Shown: piece after piece, positions 9,496 to 18,328 of the stretch
Layout of the letters: the number at the start of each line of letters is the position of its first letter
Numbering within the stretch: the first letter of the stretch is position 1
Source of the DNA: Flavisolibacter nicotianae
Lineage (GTDB): Bacteria; Bacteroidota; Bacteroidia; Chitinophagales; Chitinophagaceae
Assembly (NCBI RefSeq): GCF_003628535.1
Contig: NZ_RBCI01000014.1
Span: 62,001-126,000, forward strand
Length of the DNA: 64,000 nucleotides
Direction: 5' to 3'
Position numbers and translations under genes: made by a program
The notes under the pieces: generated by a model
Databases searched by the model: none
The model's input: the letters and a program-made list of their open reading frames with translations, nothing else
Told to the model about the DNA's origin: nothing

Positions 9496-10305
9496 TTATT
9501 CCGGTTCACCGGTTTCCTGCAAGACATTTTCTTCTTCTACTCGCACGGCATAAATCACGTTTCCGTATTTGATCCTGTTTTGCGACAACGTCAGCCCTGG
9601 GTCCAGTGCCCGTTTCCACAAAAGCCGGTCGGGGGTTAAAAAGACCCAGCGATAGGGTTCACCGTTTTCATCCAGGAGAGGAATGTCGTATCCGCTTTGG
9701 CGTTTTTGTTTCTGCGCAATATCAACCAGTATCTCTCCCGGCTTCAGGCGTACGGAAGGCAAAAAATCAACCGACAGCCTGTCTTCCCGTCCTTCTCCCA
9801 GAATGATTTTAAAACACACAGGAATACCGTTTACATAAATGGCCGGGTAGGTGGCAGACAACTCACTGACAGGGTACCAGGTCTTCATGCCTGCCGCCGA
9901 TACCTGGTTGTAGAGGCGGTACACATCGAGTACGGTAAACGGCAGTAAAAAAGCACTCGGCCCCGAAACCATGAAGAGCCAGGTAAAACGGCTTTGCGAA
10001 AAATAAAAAAGCGCAAACAACAGTACAAGGGTACCGGCCAGCGAAAATGTGAAAAGCCATCGTTGTGTTGCCGAAAAGCCGGGAAGTTCTTTGTTCAGCA
10101 GAAAAACATGGGCGGTGCCGGCAACCAGGAAAAGCAGGGCCTCCAACAAGAGAAATACGCTTTCATTTGAGAAAAAAGCGATGACCATGCACACAATAAA
10201 CGTGAGCAAAACAAGGATGAAACTCGTGGCCATCGCTCCTTTCTGCTGGCCCAGTTTATCTGTCAGCATCGTTTTACCTGTCATCCGGAAAGTGTCCTGT
10301 TCCAT
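9496..10305 (-). CDS. polytopic membrane protein, TssN-like
   Basis: 269 residues. About five hydrophobic segments fill residues ~25-150 (TSFILVLLTFIVCMVIAFF, VFLLLEALLFLVAGTAHVFL, WLFTFSLAGTLVLLFALFYF, WLFMVSGPSAFLLPFTVL). A soluble C-terminal half begins near WYPVSEL and includes FKIILGEGREDRLSVDFLPS and PYRWVFLTPD. Length and layout fit TssN, a T6SSiii membrane-complex protein of Bacteroidota. It sits between the TonB-C-domain gene (43-nt gap) and the TssO-like gene (11-nt gap) in a three-gene operon. The call rests on architecture and partial motif memory; a profile search against the TssN family would settle it. Confidence 0.55.
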   Translation of the reverse strand: MEQDTFRMTGKTMLTDKLGQQKGAMATSFILVLLTFIVCMVIAFFSNESVFLLLEALLFLVAGTAHVFLLNKELPGFSATQRWLFTFSLAGTLVLLFALFYFSQSRFTWLFMVSGPSAFLLPFTVLDVYRLYNQVSAAGMKTWYPVSELSATYPAIYVNGIPVCFKIILGEGREDRLSVDFLPSVRLKPGEILVDIAQKQKRQSGYDIPLLDENGEPYRWVFLTPDRLLWKRALDPGLTLSQNRIKYGNVIYAVRVEEENVLQETGEPE

Positions 10306-10348
10306 AATTCGCCTGTAAAGAAATTAAAAATTGCAGAACCGGGGTCAT

Positions 10349-11890
10349 TTACCTGTTTCCCGCTTCACCTTCAGCGCCCCTGAATGTCACGGGCAGCATC
10401 AGGAGGGTTTCCGTAGCCGTTCCCCGAAGGGCGGCCGGTTTCCATTTGGGCATCTTCCGCAAAACCCGTTTCACTTCCTGGTCGAACACATAGCCCGCCG
10501 ATTCCACCACACGGATATCGCGACAGCTTCCGTCCGCATCAACCAGGAACGACACCAACACCTTTTTTTGCTCCGCCGGTTTTAACTCCGACGGGTTGAG
10601 AATATTTTTTCGTAGAAAGCTGGCCAAGCCTGCCTCGCCGCCCGGGAATTCCGCATCGGTTTGAATGAGGGGCACCTTCCCGGTTTTCTGCTTCGGCAAT
10701 CTTGCTGCCACCTGCGCTCCCTTAACCCCGGCAAAAGCCGGTTCATTGTCCTGCTGCTCCAACACCTCAACCTGCTTCTTGTTGCGGAGTACTATCACCC
10801 GTTTGCCCTCGCGCCGTTCGACTTTCCCTACGACCTTCACTTTCTTGTTCACGTAATCCACTTCCGGTGTGCCAAAACCGGGAAGGTCTTCATTTGCGAT
10901 CACCAACGAAAGTGTTGCGCCGCTATCCGGTGTACCCATGGAAAGATAGGTTTCTTTGGCTGCCGAATCTCCCACAAACGCTAACGCAAAAATTTTACCA
11001 GATACGGTTACAGAATCGCCTTCAAAATAACCCACCTCCGAAACACTAACGGGACTGGTCAGCCGGATTTGCTCCTTGCTGTGAATAATAAGTGTCGGAG
11101 TGTTGTCTTTCATTTCCACCAATCCACTGATGCAAACATCCTTGTCGACATAGCGTTTCTCCGGCACATTGTTGAACCGCGGACGGTCTGGCTCCAGGAT
11201 CAGGACATTAACGGCCGGATCGGAGAAATGCGCCTGCAGGTTCAATAACGTTGGCCCGTTCTCCGAGCCGCGGAAATAGCGAGTTTGATAAACGTGGCTG
11301 CAAAACGTGACACTGTCGCCAATATGACCACGAATGTCACCGAGGTTGATGGGCAGTACCGTTTGGGCCAGGTTGTTTTTTTGCCATTCGGTCATTAACA
11401 TCTCGCTGGCCTTTTTCACCTTTTCGCTGTTTTCTTTTGGAATGGCGAGGTCGGAAAACGAGTTAAAACTGTATTTGCGGATCCCGGCCAGTTCCAGCCG
11501 GCTCAGGGCAGAAAGCGCAGCCGCGTTTAGCGCATACCGGTGGTCATAGGTATTTTGGACAAGTCCCGGCTCAAAACTTTGCAGCCCTGTCGCGTGAAGC
11601 GTTACCGTGCTGTCGTTGGAAAAAAGAAGGATCAATTCGTTCCCGGCATCGATCGTGGAAGCGCCCCAGCCGGACCCGTTGAGGTTCATATACAATGAGG
11701 ATCCCAGGGCGGAAAGTGAAATTGAAAGTTTGGTTTTGGGCGGCAGCCCCGCAACAGGCAAAGGCTGCATTTCAATGCGCTGCTTTTTTAAAAACCGGTC
11801 GTATTCGTTCGTTTTCACCTCCTGTGACAAAAGGGTGAAAGGGAAAAGAAACAGCAAAATCTGTAAGGTCAACAACTTCATGGTGTTCAT
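10349..11890 (-). CDS. secreted protein with C-terminal TonB domain
   Basis: 513 residues. The signal peptide is MKLLTLQILLFLFPFTLLSQ, starting at residue 4; ATG at 11881 is an alternative start to 11890. The middle holds two similar segments, IGDSVTFCSHVYQTRYF...VDKDVCISGLVEMKDNTPTLIIHSKEQI and EGDSVTVSGKIFALAFV...VNKKVKVVGKVERREGKRVIVLRNKKQV, which look like tandem OB-fold-type domains. The C-terminal ~90 residues (AEFPGGEAGLASFLRKN...VSFLVDADGSCRDIRVVES...KMPKWKPA) are a TonB C-terminal domain. Here the domain follows a signal peptide rather than an N-terminal membrane anchor, so the protein is probably periplasmic and not a classical energy transducer. It is first in the operon with the TssN-like and TssO-like genes. 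Confidence 0.75.
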   Translation of the reverse strand: MNTMKLLTLQILLFLFPFTLLSQEVKTNEYDRFLKKQRIEMQPLPVAGLPPKTKLSISLSALGSSLYMNLNGSGWGASTIDAGNELILLFSNDSTVTLHATGLQSFEPGLVQNTYDHRYALNAAALSALSRLELAGIRKYSFNSFSDLAIPKENSEKVKKASEMLMTEWQKNNLAQTVLPINLGDIRGHIGDSVTFCSHVYQTRYFRGSENGPTLLNLQAHFSDPAVNVLILEPDRPRFNNVPEKRYVDKDVCISGLVEMKDNTPTLIIHSKEQIRLTSPVSVSEVGYFEGDSVTVSGKIFALAFVGDSAAKETYLSMGTPDSGATLSLVIANEDLPGFGTPEVDYVNKKVKVVGKVERREGKRVIVLRNKKQVEVLEQQDNEPAFAGVKGAQVAARLPKQKTGKVPLIQTDAEFPGGEAGLASFLRKNILNPSELKPAEQKKVLVSFLVDADGSCRDIRVVESAGYVFDQEVKRVLRKMPKWKPAALRGTATETLLMLPVTFRGAEGEAGNR

Positions 11891-12175
11891 CGTTTAACAT
11901 CTGGGGGCTGTTTCACGGGTGAAGGATGGCGAACGCACAGCCGGCAGCATCCCGCGCCAGCTTGTCAACCAAACGATTTTTACCGACAGGATAAGGGGCA
12001 ATACGGGTTGAAAATAAAACGAATCTCCCGCCCGGCAAACATTTTTTGCCCGGCGGCAGGGCTGTTTTTCCTTCGCAGTATGTTGTTAAATGCTTGATAA
12101 CCACGGCAAAGCCGGGTTCTCTTCCACTGTTTATGAAAAACTTTGACCGGCAACGGGCCCGTCCCGCCTTCCCTT
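11891..12175. other. divergent intergenic region
   Basis: About 285 bp between the minus-strand TonB-domain operon and the plus-strand MFS gene. It contains a short direct repeat, GCCCGGC, flanking a T run near 12030-12055, and the upstream part of the MFS promoter. I see no RNA gene or convincing ORF. Confidence 0.5.
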
Positions 12176-12183
12176 TACCTTTG
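12176..12183 (+). promoter_or_regulatory. Bacteroidota -7 promoter box
   Basis: TACCTTTG matches the Bacteroidota -7 consensus TAnnTTTG and lies 10 nt before the ATG of the MFS gene, giving a very short 5' leader. No well-spaced -33 TTG is seen. Confidence 0.6.
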
Positions 12184-12193
12184 CACCCTTCCC

Positions 12194-13393
12194 ATGCAAA
12201 ATCAACGGATCTATACATTAAAGTTCTGGCTGCTCTGCTCCAGTTCCTTCCTGTTTTCTTCGAGCTTCAACATGCTGATCCCCGAACTGCCGGCTTACCT
12301 GAGCAGCCTGGGCGGCAGTGCCTACAAGGGCTATATCATTGGTTTGTTTACCATCACGGCCGGCCTGTCGCGGCCTTTCAGCGGGCGGCTCACCGACACC
12401 ATCGGGCGGGTTCCGGTGATGGCGATCGGATCGTTGGTGTGCGTGGTTTGCAGCCTGCTTTACCCGATGCTAACAACAGTTGCCGGCTTTTTGCTGTTGC
12501 GGCTGTTGCATGGGTTTTCCACCGGCTTTAAACCCACCGCCACAGCCGCCTACATTGCCGATGTCGTACCGTTTTATCGTTGGGGCGAGGCCATGGGGAT
12601 TCACGGGCTTTGCTTCAGCACGGGCCTTGCCATCGGGCCGGCCCTGGGTGGATTGATCACCGCTTATTTTCCCATCTCTGTTCTTTTTTACTGCTCCTCC
12701 TTTTTTGCTTTTGGCTCTATTATTATCCTGATGAACCTGAAGGAAACGCACCCCGACAAGCAACGCTTTCATCCCAAGCTTTTGCGCATCCGCTGGAAAG
12801 ATGTGTTTGAGCCGCTGGTATGGCCTGCAGCCGTAATCACATTTTTAGGTTACATCAGTTATGGGGCCATCCTGACGCTGATTCCCGACTGGAGTGAACA
12901 CCTGGGTGTAAAAAACAAGGGCACGTTTTACGTGGTCTTCACCGTTTCTTCCCTCCTTGTTCGCCTGCTTGCCGGTAAATTGTCCGACCGGAAAGGCCGG
13001 GTGTTCGTATTGAAAATTGCGCTGGTCATCATGATTGTTTCTGTTGTGCTCCTGGGCCTTGCTTCCTCGGTCACCTCGCTGCTGGCGGGCGGTTTTGTTT
13101 ATGGGCTGAGTACGGGTCTTTTCTCCCCGGCCACGTCTGCCTGGACGGCCGACCTTAGCCACGAACAACACCGTGGCCGCGGCATGGCGACGATGTACAT
13201 TTCGCTGGAAGCGGGTATTGGAATCGGCGCCATGGTTGCCGGCTGGCTTTTTCGCGATCACCTGTACATGATCCCTCCTATCTTTTACGGCTGTGCGCTG
13301 GTTGCCGGTGCCGGGTTGATTTACCTGCTGTATTATCATCCTTTATTGCAAGAAGCGGCCAGCGACCCGGCGCGAACCCTGGAAGAAGTTTAA
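12194..13393 (+). CDS. MFS transporter
   Basis: 399 residues with about twelve hydrophobic segments. The motif-A-like loop GRLTDTIGRVPVM between TM2 and TM3 and its repeat GKLSDRKGRVFVL in the second half are typical of the major facilitator superfamily. It is a proton-coupled carrier in the inner membrane; sequence suggests a DHA1-like exporter but no substrate. I chose ATG 12194 because the -7 box ends 10 nt before it and the N-terminus then runs straight into TM1 (FWLLCSSSFLFSSSF). An upstream extension to 12143 would cross the promoter. The next gene begins 40 nt downstream and may share its transcript. Confidence 0.88.
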   Translation: MQNQRIYTLKFWLLCSSSFLFSSSFNMLIPELPAYLSSLGGSAYKGYIIGLFTITAGLSRPFSGRLTDTIGRVPVMAIGSLVCVVCSLLYPMLTTVAGFLLLRLLHGFSTGFKPTATAAYIADVVPFYRWGEAMGIHGLCFSTGLAIGPALGGLITAYFPISVLFYCSSFFAFGSIIILMNLKETHPDKQRFHPKLLRIRWKDVFEPLVWPAAVITFLGYISYGAILTLIPDWSEHLGVKNKGTFYVVFTVSSLLVRLLAGKLSDRKGRVFVLKIALVIMIVSVVLLGLASSVTSLLAGGFVYGLSTGLFSPATSAWTADLSHEQHRGRGMATMYISLEAGIGIGAMVAGWLFRDHLYMIPPIFYGCALVAGAGLIYLLYYHPLLQEAASDPARTLEEV

Positions 13394-13433
13394 CACACAA
13401 ACGGCCACCTACGCCGGGAAAAAACAACGACAC

Positions 13434-13933
13434 ATGACATCCAAGCAACTCATCGACCAACTCCACTTGCAACCACATCCCGAAGGCGGATTTTATAAGA
13501 GGTTTATCGCTCCGAAGGCCGCATCGAAGCCGCCTGCCTGCCCCAGGGTTTTGGCGGCGACCGGAATTATGCCACCTCCATTTATTATCTTTTGCAGAGG
13601 GGAGACTTTTCGGCCTTTCACCGGATTCAGAGCGACGAGATCTGGCATTTTTATACCGGAGGACATCTTTCCCTTCACCTCATCGATCAACAGGGTCACT
13701 ACGAACGCCACACCTTAGGCGACGCACCCGGAAGCGGTGCGCAATTCCAGGTTGTGATGCCGGCCGGTGTTTGGTTCGCCGCGGAGCCAGCGCCGGGAAC
13801 CGACTTCACGCTGGCTGGCTGCACGGTTTCACCGGGCTTTGATTTCAGGGATTTTGAACTGGCCCACAAGGATACCCTTCGGGAGCAGTACCCGGTGCAC
13901 AGCGAAATCATTGAACGTCTTTGCCGGCTGTGA
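13434..13933 (+). pseudogene. cupin_5 (DUF985) family protein, frameshifted
   Basis: Two overlapping frames together make one cupin of ~166 residues. The first frame gives MTSKQLIDQLHLQPHPEGGFYK. After that the family-like sequence continues in the next frame as EVYRSEGRIEAACLPQGFGG, NYATSIYYLLQRGDFSAFHRI and SDEIWHFYTG, to GCTVSPGFDFRDFEL and the stop at 13933. Restoring one A in the run at 13497-13498 (AAAGAG in place of AAGAG) rejoins them. Members of this family (YML079w-like) have a single-domain cupin barrel with a poorly defined sugar-related role. The frameshift may be a real lesion or a sequencing error in a short homopolymer, since the rest of the frame is intact. Confidence 0.8.
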
Positions 13934-14026
13934 ATGGTGTTGAAAAAAGGCTGAAATTGCAGAAGGCCGTTGGCAAATACTCTTTGAAGATTCGTTCATT
14001 CCGCTGCCCGTTTAAAAAATACAACC

Positions 14027-15148
14027 ATGCAATCACGTCGTCATTTCCTGCAAAATCTATCGGTTACGGCCCTTGGCCTTCCCCTGCTGAACAGTGCCGG
14101 GTTTCCCTTTGAGCAAAACAGTTTCGCACCAGCCGCTGATGGTGCCGTGCTGCGGGTGGCGCTCATGGGCCTGGGCAGCTATGCCAACAGGGTGGCAGAC
14201 GCGATGCGGGACTGCAAGCGGGCCAAACTTGTTGGTGTGGTGAGCGGAACGCCGTCGAAAATCACCGACTGGCAGCGCCGTTTTTCCATCCCCGAAAAAA
14301 ACTGTTATGATTACACGAGTTTCGATCGCATCAAAGACAACCCGGAAATTGATGCCGTGTATGTTACCACACCCAATGGGCTTCACCACGATCACGTGAT
14401 CCGCGCTGCCAGGGCCGGCAAGCAGGTGATCTGCGAAAAACCAATGGCCATCAATGCCCGGGAAGGCCGTGAAATGGTGGATGCTTGCAAAAAAGCCGGC
14501 GTGCAACTGCTGGTTGGCTACCGCATGCATTTCGAACCCAAAACCGTCGAAGTAATCCGGATGCGGCAAAATGGCGAATTCGGGAAGATCCTTTTCTTCC
14601 AGGGCTTGTCGGGCTTTCGCATTGGCGATCCAAGCCAGTGGCGGCTAAACAAGACCCTCGCCGGCGGTGGCGCCATGATGGACATTGGCATTTACTCCAT
14701 CAACGGTGCCCGCTACATGATCGGTGAAGAACCAGTGTGGGTTACGGCACAGGAAACCAAAACCGACCCGCAAAAATTTAAAGAAGGCGTTGATGAAACG
14801 ATCCAGTTTCAACTCGGTTTTCCCGGTGGCGCCGTGGCCTCCTGCCTGTCGACCTACAGCATGAACAACCTGGATAAATTTTTTCTCAACGGCGACAAAG
14901 GCTTTGCCGAACTGCAGCCGGCCACTGGTTACGGACCCATTGAAGGACGCACACACAAGGGTCTTCTTACGCAACCGCACATCACGCACCAAACGATCCA
15001 GATGGATGAAATGGCCGCTATTCTTCTGGATGGAAAAAAGCCGCTCGTTCCCGTCGACGGCGAAGAGGCGGTAAAAGATTTAACGATCATCGACGCGATC
15101 TACCAGGCGGTGAAAACGGGACAGCGGGTGGCATTGAAGCTTCACTAA
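14027..15148 (+). CDS. Gfo/Idh/MocA family oxidoreductase with Tat-type signal
   Basis: 373 residues. The N-terminus has a twin-arginine-type signal (SRRHFLQNLSVTALGLPLL), suggesting export across the inner membrane with bound cofactor. The Rossmann domain begins at RVALMGLGSYANRVADAM. The family motif is VICEKPMAI (the EKP lysine is usually catalytic), followed by GYRMHFEP and GGGAMMDIGIYSINGARYM, which fits the glucose-fructose oxidoreductase-like branch. It probably oxidises or reduces a sugar or sugar derivative with NAD(P). The neighbours do not reveal a pathway. A very long perfect hairpin follows the stop. Confidence 0.88.
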   Translation: MQSRRHFLQNLSVTALGLPLLNSAGFPFEQNSFAPAADGAVLRVALMGLGSYANRVADAMRDCKRAKLVGVVSGTPSKITDWQRRFSIPEKNCYDYTSFDRIKDNPEIDAVYVTTPNGLHHDHVIRAARAGKQVICEKPMAINAREGREMVDACKKAGVQLLVGYRMHFEPKTVEVIRMRQNGEFGKILFFQGLSGFRIGDPSQWRLNKTLAGGGAMMDIGIYSINGARYMIGEEPVWVTAQETKTDPQKFKEGVDETIQFQLGFPGGAVASCLSTYSMNNLDKFFLNGDKGFAELQPATGYGPIEGRTHKGLLTQPHITHQTIQMDEMAAILLDGKKPLVPVDGEEAVKDLTIIDAIYQAVKTGQRVALKLH

Positions 15149-15150
15149 AA

Positions 15151-15201
15151 ATGAGTCAAAGGGAAAAGGCAGCCTTTGGCTGCCTTTTCCCTTTGACTCA
15201 T
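15151..15201. terminator. bidirectional terminator, 24-bp perfect hairpin
   Basis: Bases 15151-15174 pair without mismatch with 15178-15201 across a 3-nt loop. The element lies between two convergent genes, and its right arm includes the stop codon of the minus-strand oxidase (15198-15200). It begins 3 nt after the plus-strand stop. Confidence 0.85.
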
Positions 15202-18194
15202 CCTTTTACCTTTTCTTTCAAGGCATCGTACAATACTTCGACAGTGTGCAGGGCTTTGCGGCCGGTGCCATCCTTGATCTGGTGACGGCAACTGGTTCCG
15301 GGAGCCGCGATGATCACGTCTTTCGCACTGTTGCGCACAGCCGGCAGTAACACCAGTTCGCCAATCTTCATCGAGATGTCGTAGTGCTCCGCTTCATAAC
15401 CGAATGAACCGGCCATGCCGCAGCAACCCGAAGGGATGACTTCCACCGTATAGTTATTGGGGAAAGACAAAATTTTCACGGAAGGCGTCACAGAACTCAG
15501 CGCTTTTTGCTGGCAGTGTCCATGCAGTTTGATCGTTCTTTTTTCGGTGGTAAAAAGTTCTTTGGGAATGTTGCCGTTCGTCATTTCCTGGGCCAGGAAT
15601 TCATCGATTAGCCAGGCATTTTTTGCCAGGCTTTTGGCGGCTTCCAGGTTCTCATCATCGGCCAGGTCCACATATTCATCGCGGAAGGTCAGGATCGCGG
15701 AAGGTTCAATCCCGATCAGCGGCGTTGCTTCAGAAATGATGTTGCGCAATAAAGCAACGTTCCGGTTGGCGATCTTTTTGGCTTCTCTTACCAATCCCTT
15801 CGAAAGCCATGCACGGCCGCTTTCTTCGTGTTTCGGAATCACGACTTCATACCCCAAGCGTTCGAGCAGCAGGATGGCCTTTATGCCGATTTCGGTGTCG
15901 TTGTAATTCGTGAATTCATCACAAAAAAGATAGACTTTCCGGTTTGACGTTTCAGGTTTCACGTTTGACCTTTGGTGTTTCTTCCACCATTTGTACAAGG
16001 TTGTTTTGTACATCGTCGGCATGGAACGCTTCACCGCAAACCCGGATGTTTTCTTTACCAGGCTGCTGACCCCCGGTGCCGTCATTGCAAAATTGTAAAG
16101 GGATGGAGCAATCGCACCCAGCTTCGCCGACTTGCTGAAATTGGCGATCAGCTTCGAACGGAACGGCACACCGTTGGCATCGTAATACTGCTGCAGGAAT
16201 TCGGCTTTCAGCTTGGCCATGTCCACGTTCGAAGGACATTCCGATTTGCAGCCTTTGCAACTGAGGCAAAGGTCCATCACATCCAGGATCTCTTTGTGGT
16301 CGAAGCGGTTGATCTTGGTGGAGCGGGTCAGCATTTCCCGCAACATGTTGGCCCTTGCCCTTGTCGTGTCTTTTTCATTTCGGGTAGCCATGAACGATGG
16401 ACACATGGTGCCACCCGATAATTGCGACTTGCGGCAGTCGCCGGAGCCGTTGCACTGCTCCGCGTGTTGCAGGATGTCCTGGTTGTGAAAACGAAAAACG
16501 GTCTTGAACGCCGGCGTTTGCTGCCCCGGCTCATAGCGCAGCATGGTGTTCATCGACGGCGTGTCAACAATCTTGTGCGGGTTGAAGATATTGCCCGGAT
16601 CCCAGGTGTACTTGAGCGTTTTCAGCAGGTTGTAGTTTTTCTCTCCCACCATCTGGCGAATGAACTCACCACGCAGGCGGCCATCGCCGTGTTCACCGCT
16701 CAGGGAGCCATTGTATTTTTTGACAAGGGTGGCAATTTCTTCTGCAATGGTGCGAAACAACCGGTTCCCTTCTTCGGTTTTGAGGTTGATAATCGGACGC
16801 AGGTGCAGCTCTCCGGAGCCTGCATGCGCATAGTGCACAGAGTAAAGATTGTGCTTCGTCAAAATTTCATTGAACTCACGGATATAAGCCGGCAGGTCAT
16901 TCACATCCACTGCCGTGTCTTCAATCACCGGCACTGCTTTTTCATCACCGGGCAGGTTGCTCAGCAAGCCAAGGCCAGCCTTGCGCAGCGTCCAGATCTT
17001 TTTCGTGTCGTCGCCAAACAGCAGGGGGAAATGAAAACCCAATCCTGCTGCCCGCATCTCCTCTTCCACGTTTTTTGCTATCGCCACGATCTCCTCCCGG
17101 GTTGGCCGGGTAAATTCGATCACGAGAATGGCACCGGGGTCGCCCTGTACAAAAAAGCGGTTCTTGCGTTGCTCGATATTGTCTTTAGTGCATTCGAGAA
17201 TAAAATGGTCGATCAATTCACTGGCACTCGGACGATATTTTAAGGCAATGAGATTGGCATGAAGTGATTCGTCGATGTTGTGAAAATGCACACACAGCAG
17301 CCCCACTTCTTTGGGCGGCAGCGGAACGACATTGAGCTTGATCTCGGTGAGCAGGGCCAGGGTCCCTTCCGATCCCGCCAGCAGGCTGCAGAAATTAAAA
17401 TCCGGTCCGCCGGCCGTAAACGGTGCCATTTCCAGCAACATGTCCACTGCATAACCGGTGTTGCGCCGCTCCACTGTTTTCTTGGGAAACTCTTTGCGGA
17501 TTTCCTCCGCATTGCCGTAATCGCCCAGGAGGCTGCGCACGGTTTTGTAAATCGTTGCTTCCAGCGAATCGCCTTCGCATTTTTGGTGAAATTCATCAAG
17601 CCCGATGGCTTTGAATTCCGCTTCGGTCCCGTCGCTCAGCAAGGCTTTCACTTCCAGCAAATGCTCCCGGGTGCTCCGGTACACAACCGAGTTGGAGCCG
17701 CAGGAATTGTTTCCCACCATGCCGCCGATCATCGCACGGTTGGCCGTGGAGGTTTCGGGTCCAAAAAGGAGACCGTGTGGTTTCAAAAACAGGTTGAGTT
17801 CATCGCGAACAACCCCTGGCTGCACCCGCACCCATCCTTCCTCTTTGTTCAGTTCGAGGATGCGATTGAAATATTTGGATACGTCCACCACGATGCCATT
17901 GCCCACCACCTGTCCGGCCAGCGAGGTACCGGCCGTACGGGGAATCAGCGAGGTTTTTTCGGCCTGCGCAAACCGGATGAGTTTTTTAAGGTCATCGATC
18001 GTTCGGGGAATGGCTACGGCCATGGGCAGTTCGCGGTAGGCCGACGCATCGGTGGCATACAAAACCCGCATGGTGTCGTCGAAAAAAAATTCGCCTTCGA
18101 GTTGCCCGCCTAGTTGCTGCAAGGCCGCTTTTTGCTGGGTAGAAAGTTGCTGGTTCAAGATGTCCAAATTTAGGCCGGTGGCCTTTGCCGGCAA
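15198..18194 (-). CDS. FAD-linked oxidase fused to Fe-S/CCG domain (D-lactate/glycolate dehydrogenase-like)
   Basis: 998 residues from the upstream TTG (18194). The N-terminal FAD-binding PCMH-type domain (~70-215) has TSLIPRTAGTSLAGQVVGNGIVVD and GGMVGNNSCGSNSV. An FAD-oxidase C-terminal domain (~270-530) has VHYAHAGSGELHLRPIINL and SGEHGDGRLRGEF. A 4Fe-4S region carries CNGSGDC...CPSF and CLSCKGCKSECP, and the end is a CCG-type domain with HGHCQQKAL and SGCCGMAGSFGYE. It thus joins GlcD-like and GlcF-like parts and probably oxidises a 2-hydroxy acid, passing electrons to quinones. The start is uncertain: TTG at 18158 fits a -7 box at 18165-18172. The linker SNVKPETSNRK is encoded by a heptad-repeat tract (15940-15981). 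Confidence 0.85.
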   Translation of the reverse strand: MPAKATGLNLDILNQQLSTQQKAALQQLGGQLEGEFFFDDTMRVLYATDASAYRELPMAVAIPRTIDDLKKLIRFAQAEKTSLIPRTAGTSLAGQVVGNGIVVDVSKYFNRILELNKEEGWVRVQPGVVRDELNLFLKPHGLLFGPETSTANRAMIGGMVGNNSCGSNSVVYRSTREHLLEVKALLSDGTEAEFKAIGLDEFHQKCEGDSLEATIYKTVRSLLGDYGNAEEIRKEFPKKTVERRNTGYAVDMLLEMAPFTAGGPDFNFCSLLAGSEGTLALLTEIKLNVVPLPPKEVGLLCVHFHNIDESLHANLIALKYRPSASELIDHFILECTKDNIEQRKNRFFVQGDPGAILVIEFTRPTREEIVAIAKNVEEEMRAAGLGFHFPLLFGDDTKKIWTLRKAGLGLLSNLPGDEKAVPVIEDTAVDVNDLPAYIREFNEILTKHNLYSVHYAHAGSGELHLRPIINLKTEEGNRLFRTIAEEIATLVKKYNGSLSGEHGDGRLRGEFIRQMVGEKNYNLLKTLKYTWDPGNIFNPHKIVDTPSMNTMLRYEPGQQTPAFKTVFRFHNQDILQHAEQCNGSGDCRKSQLSGGTMCPSFMATRNEKDTTRARANMLREMLTRSTKINRFDHKEILDVMDLCLSCKGCKSECPSNVDMAKLKAEFLQQYYDANGVPFRSKLIANFSKSAKLGAIAPSLYNFAMTAPGVSSLVKKTSGFAVKRSMPTMYKTTLYKWWKKHQRSNVKPETSNRKVYLFCDEFTNYNDTEIGIKAILLLERLGYEVVIPKHEESGRAWLSKGLVREAKKIANRNVALLRNIISEATPLIGIEPSAILTFRDEYVDLADDENLEAAKSLAKNAWLIDEFLAQEMTNGNIPKELFTTEKRTIKLHGHCQQKALSSVTPSVKILSFPNNYTVEVIPSGCCGMAGSFGYEAEHYDISMKIGELVLLPAVRNSAKDVIIAAPGTSCRHQIKDGTGRKALHTVEVLYDALKEKVKG
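15940..15981. repeat. heptad-period tract inside coding sequence
   Basis: Six successive 7-mers on the plus strand: cggtttg, acgtttc, aggtttc, acgtttg, acctttg, gtgtttc. They are in frame within the oxidase gene and encode a polar linker before the CCG domain. Same type as the intergenic tracts elsewhere in the window. Confidence 0.7.
18165..18172 (-). promoter_or_regulatory. Bacteroidota -7 promoter box, minus strand
   Basis: TAAATTTG on the minus strand fits TAnnTTTG. It lies 6 nt before the TTG at 18158, suggesting a near-leaderless transcript and favouring that start of the FAD/Fe-S oxidase. Confidence 0.45.
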
Positions 18195-18328
18195 AAAAGA
18201 GAAAGCGGCAAAACACGATTTTTAGTTCCCGGTCTTCCCTGCCAAACCGCCGCCTGTGCTGCGTTTGCAGGGCGATCAAATCGGATGGCCAGATTTGTTT
18301 TTGTACATTTCGGCCCTAATCGAACCGG

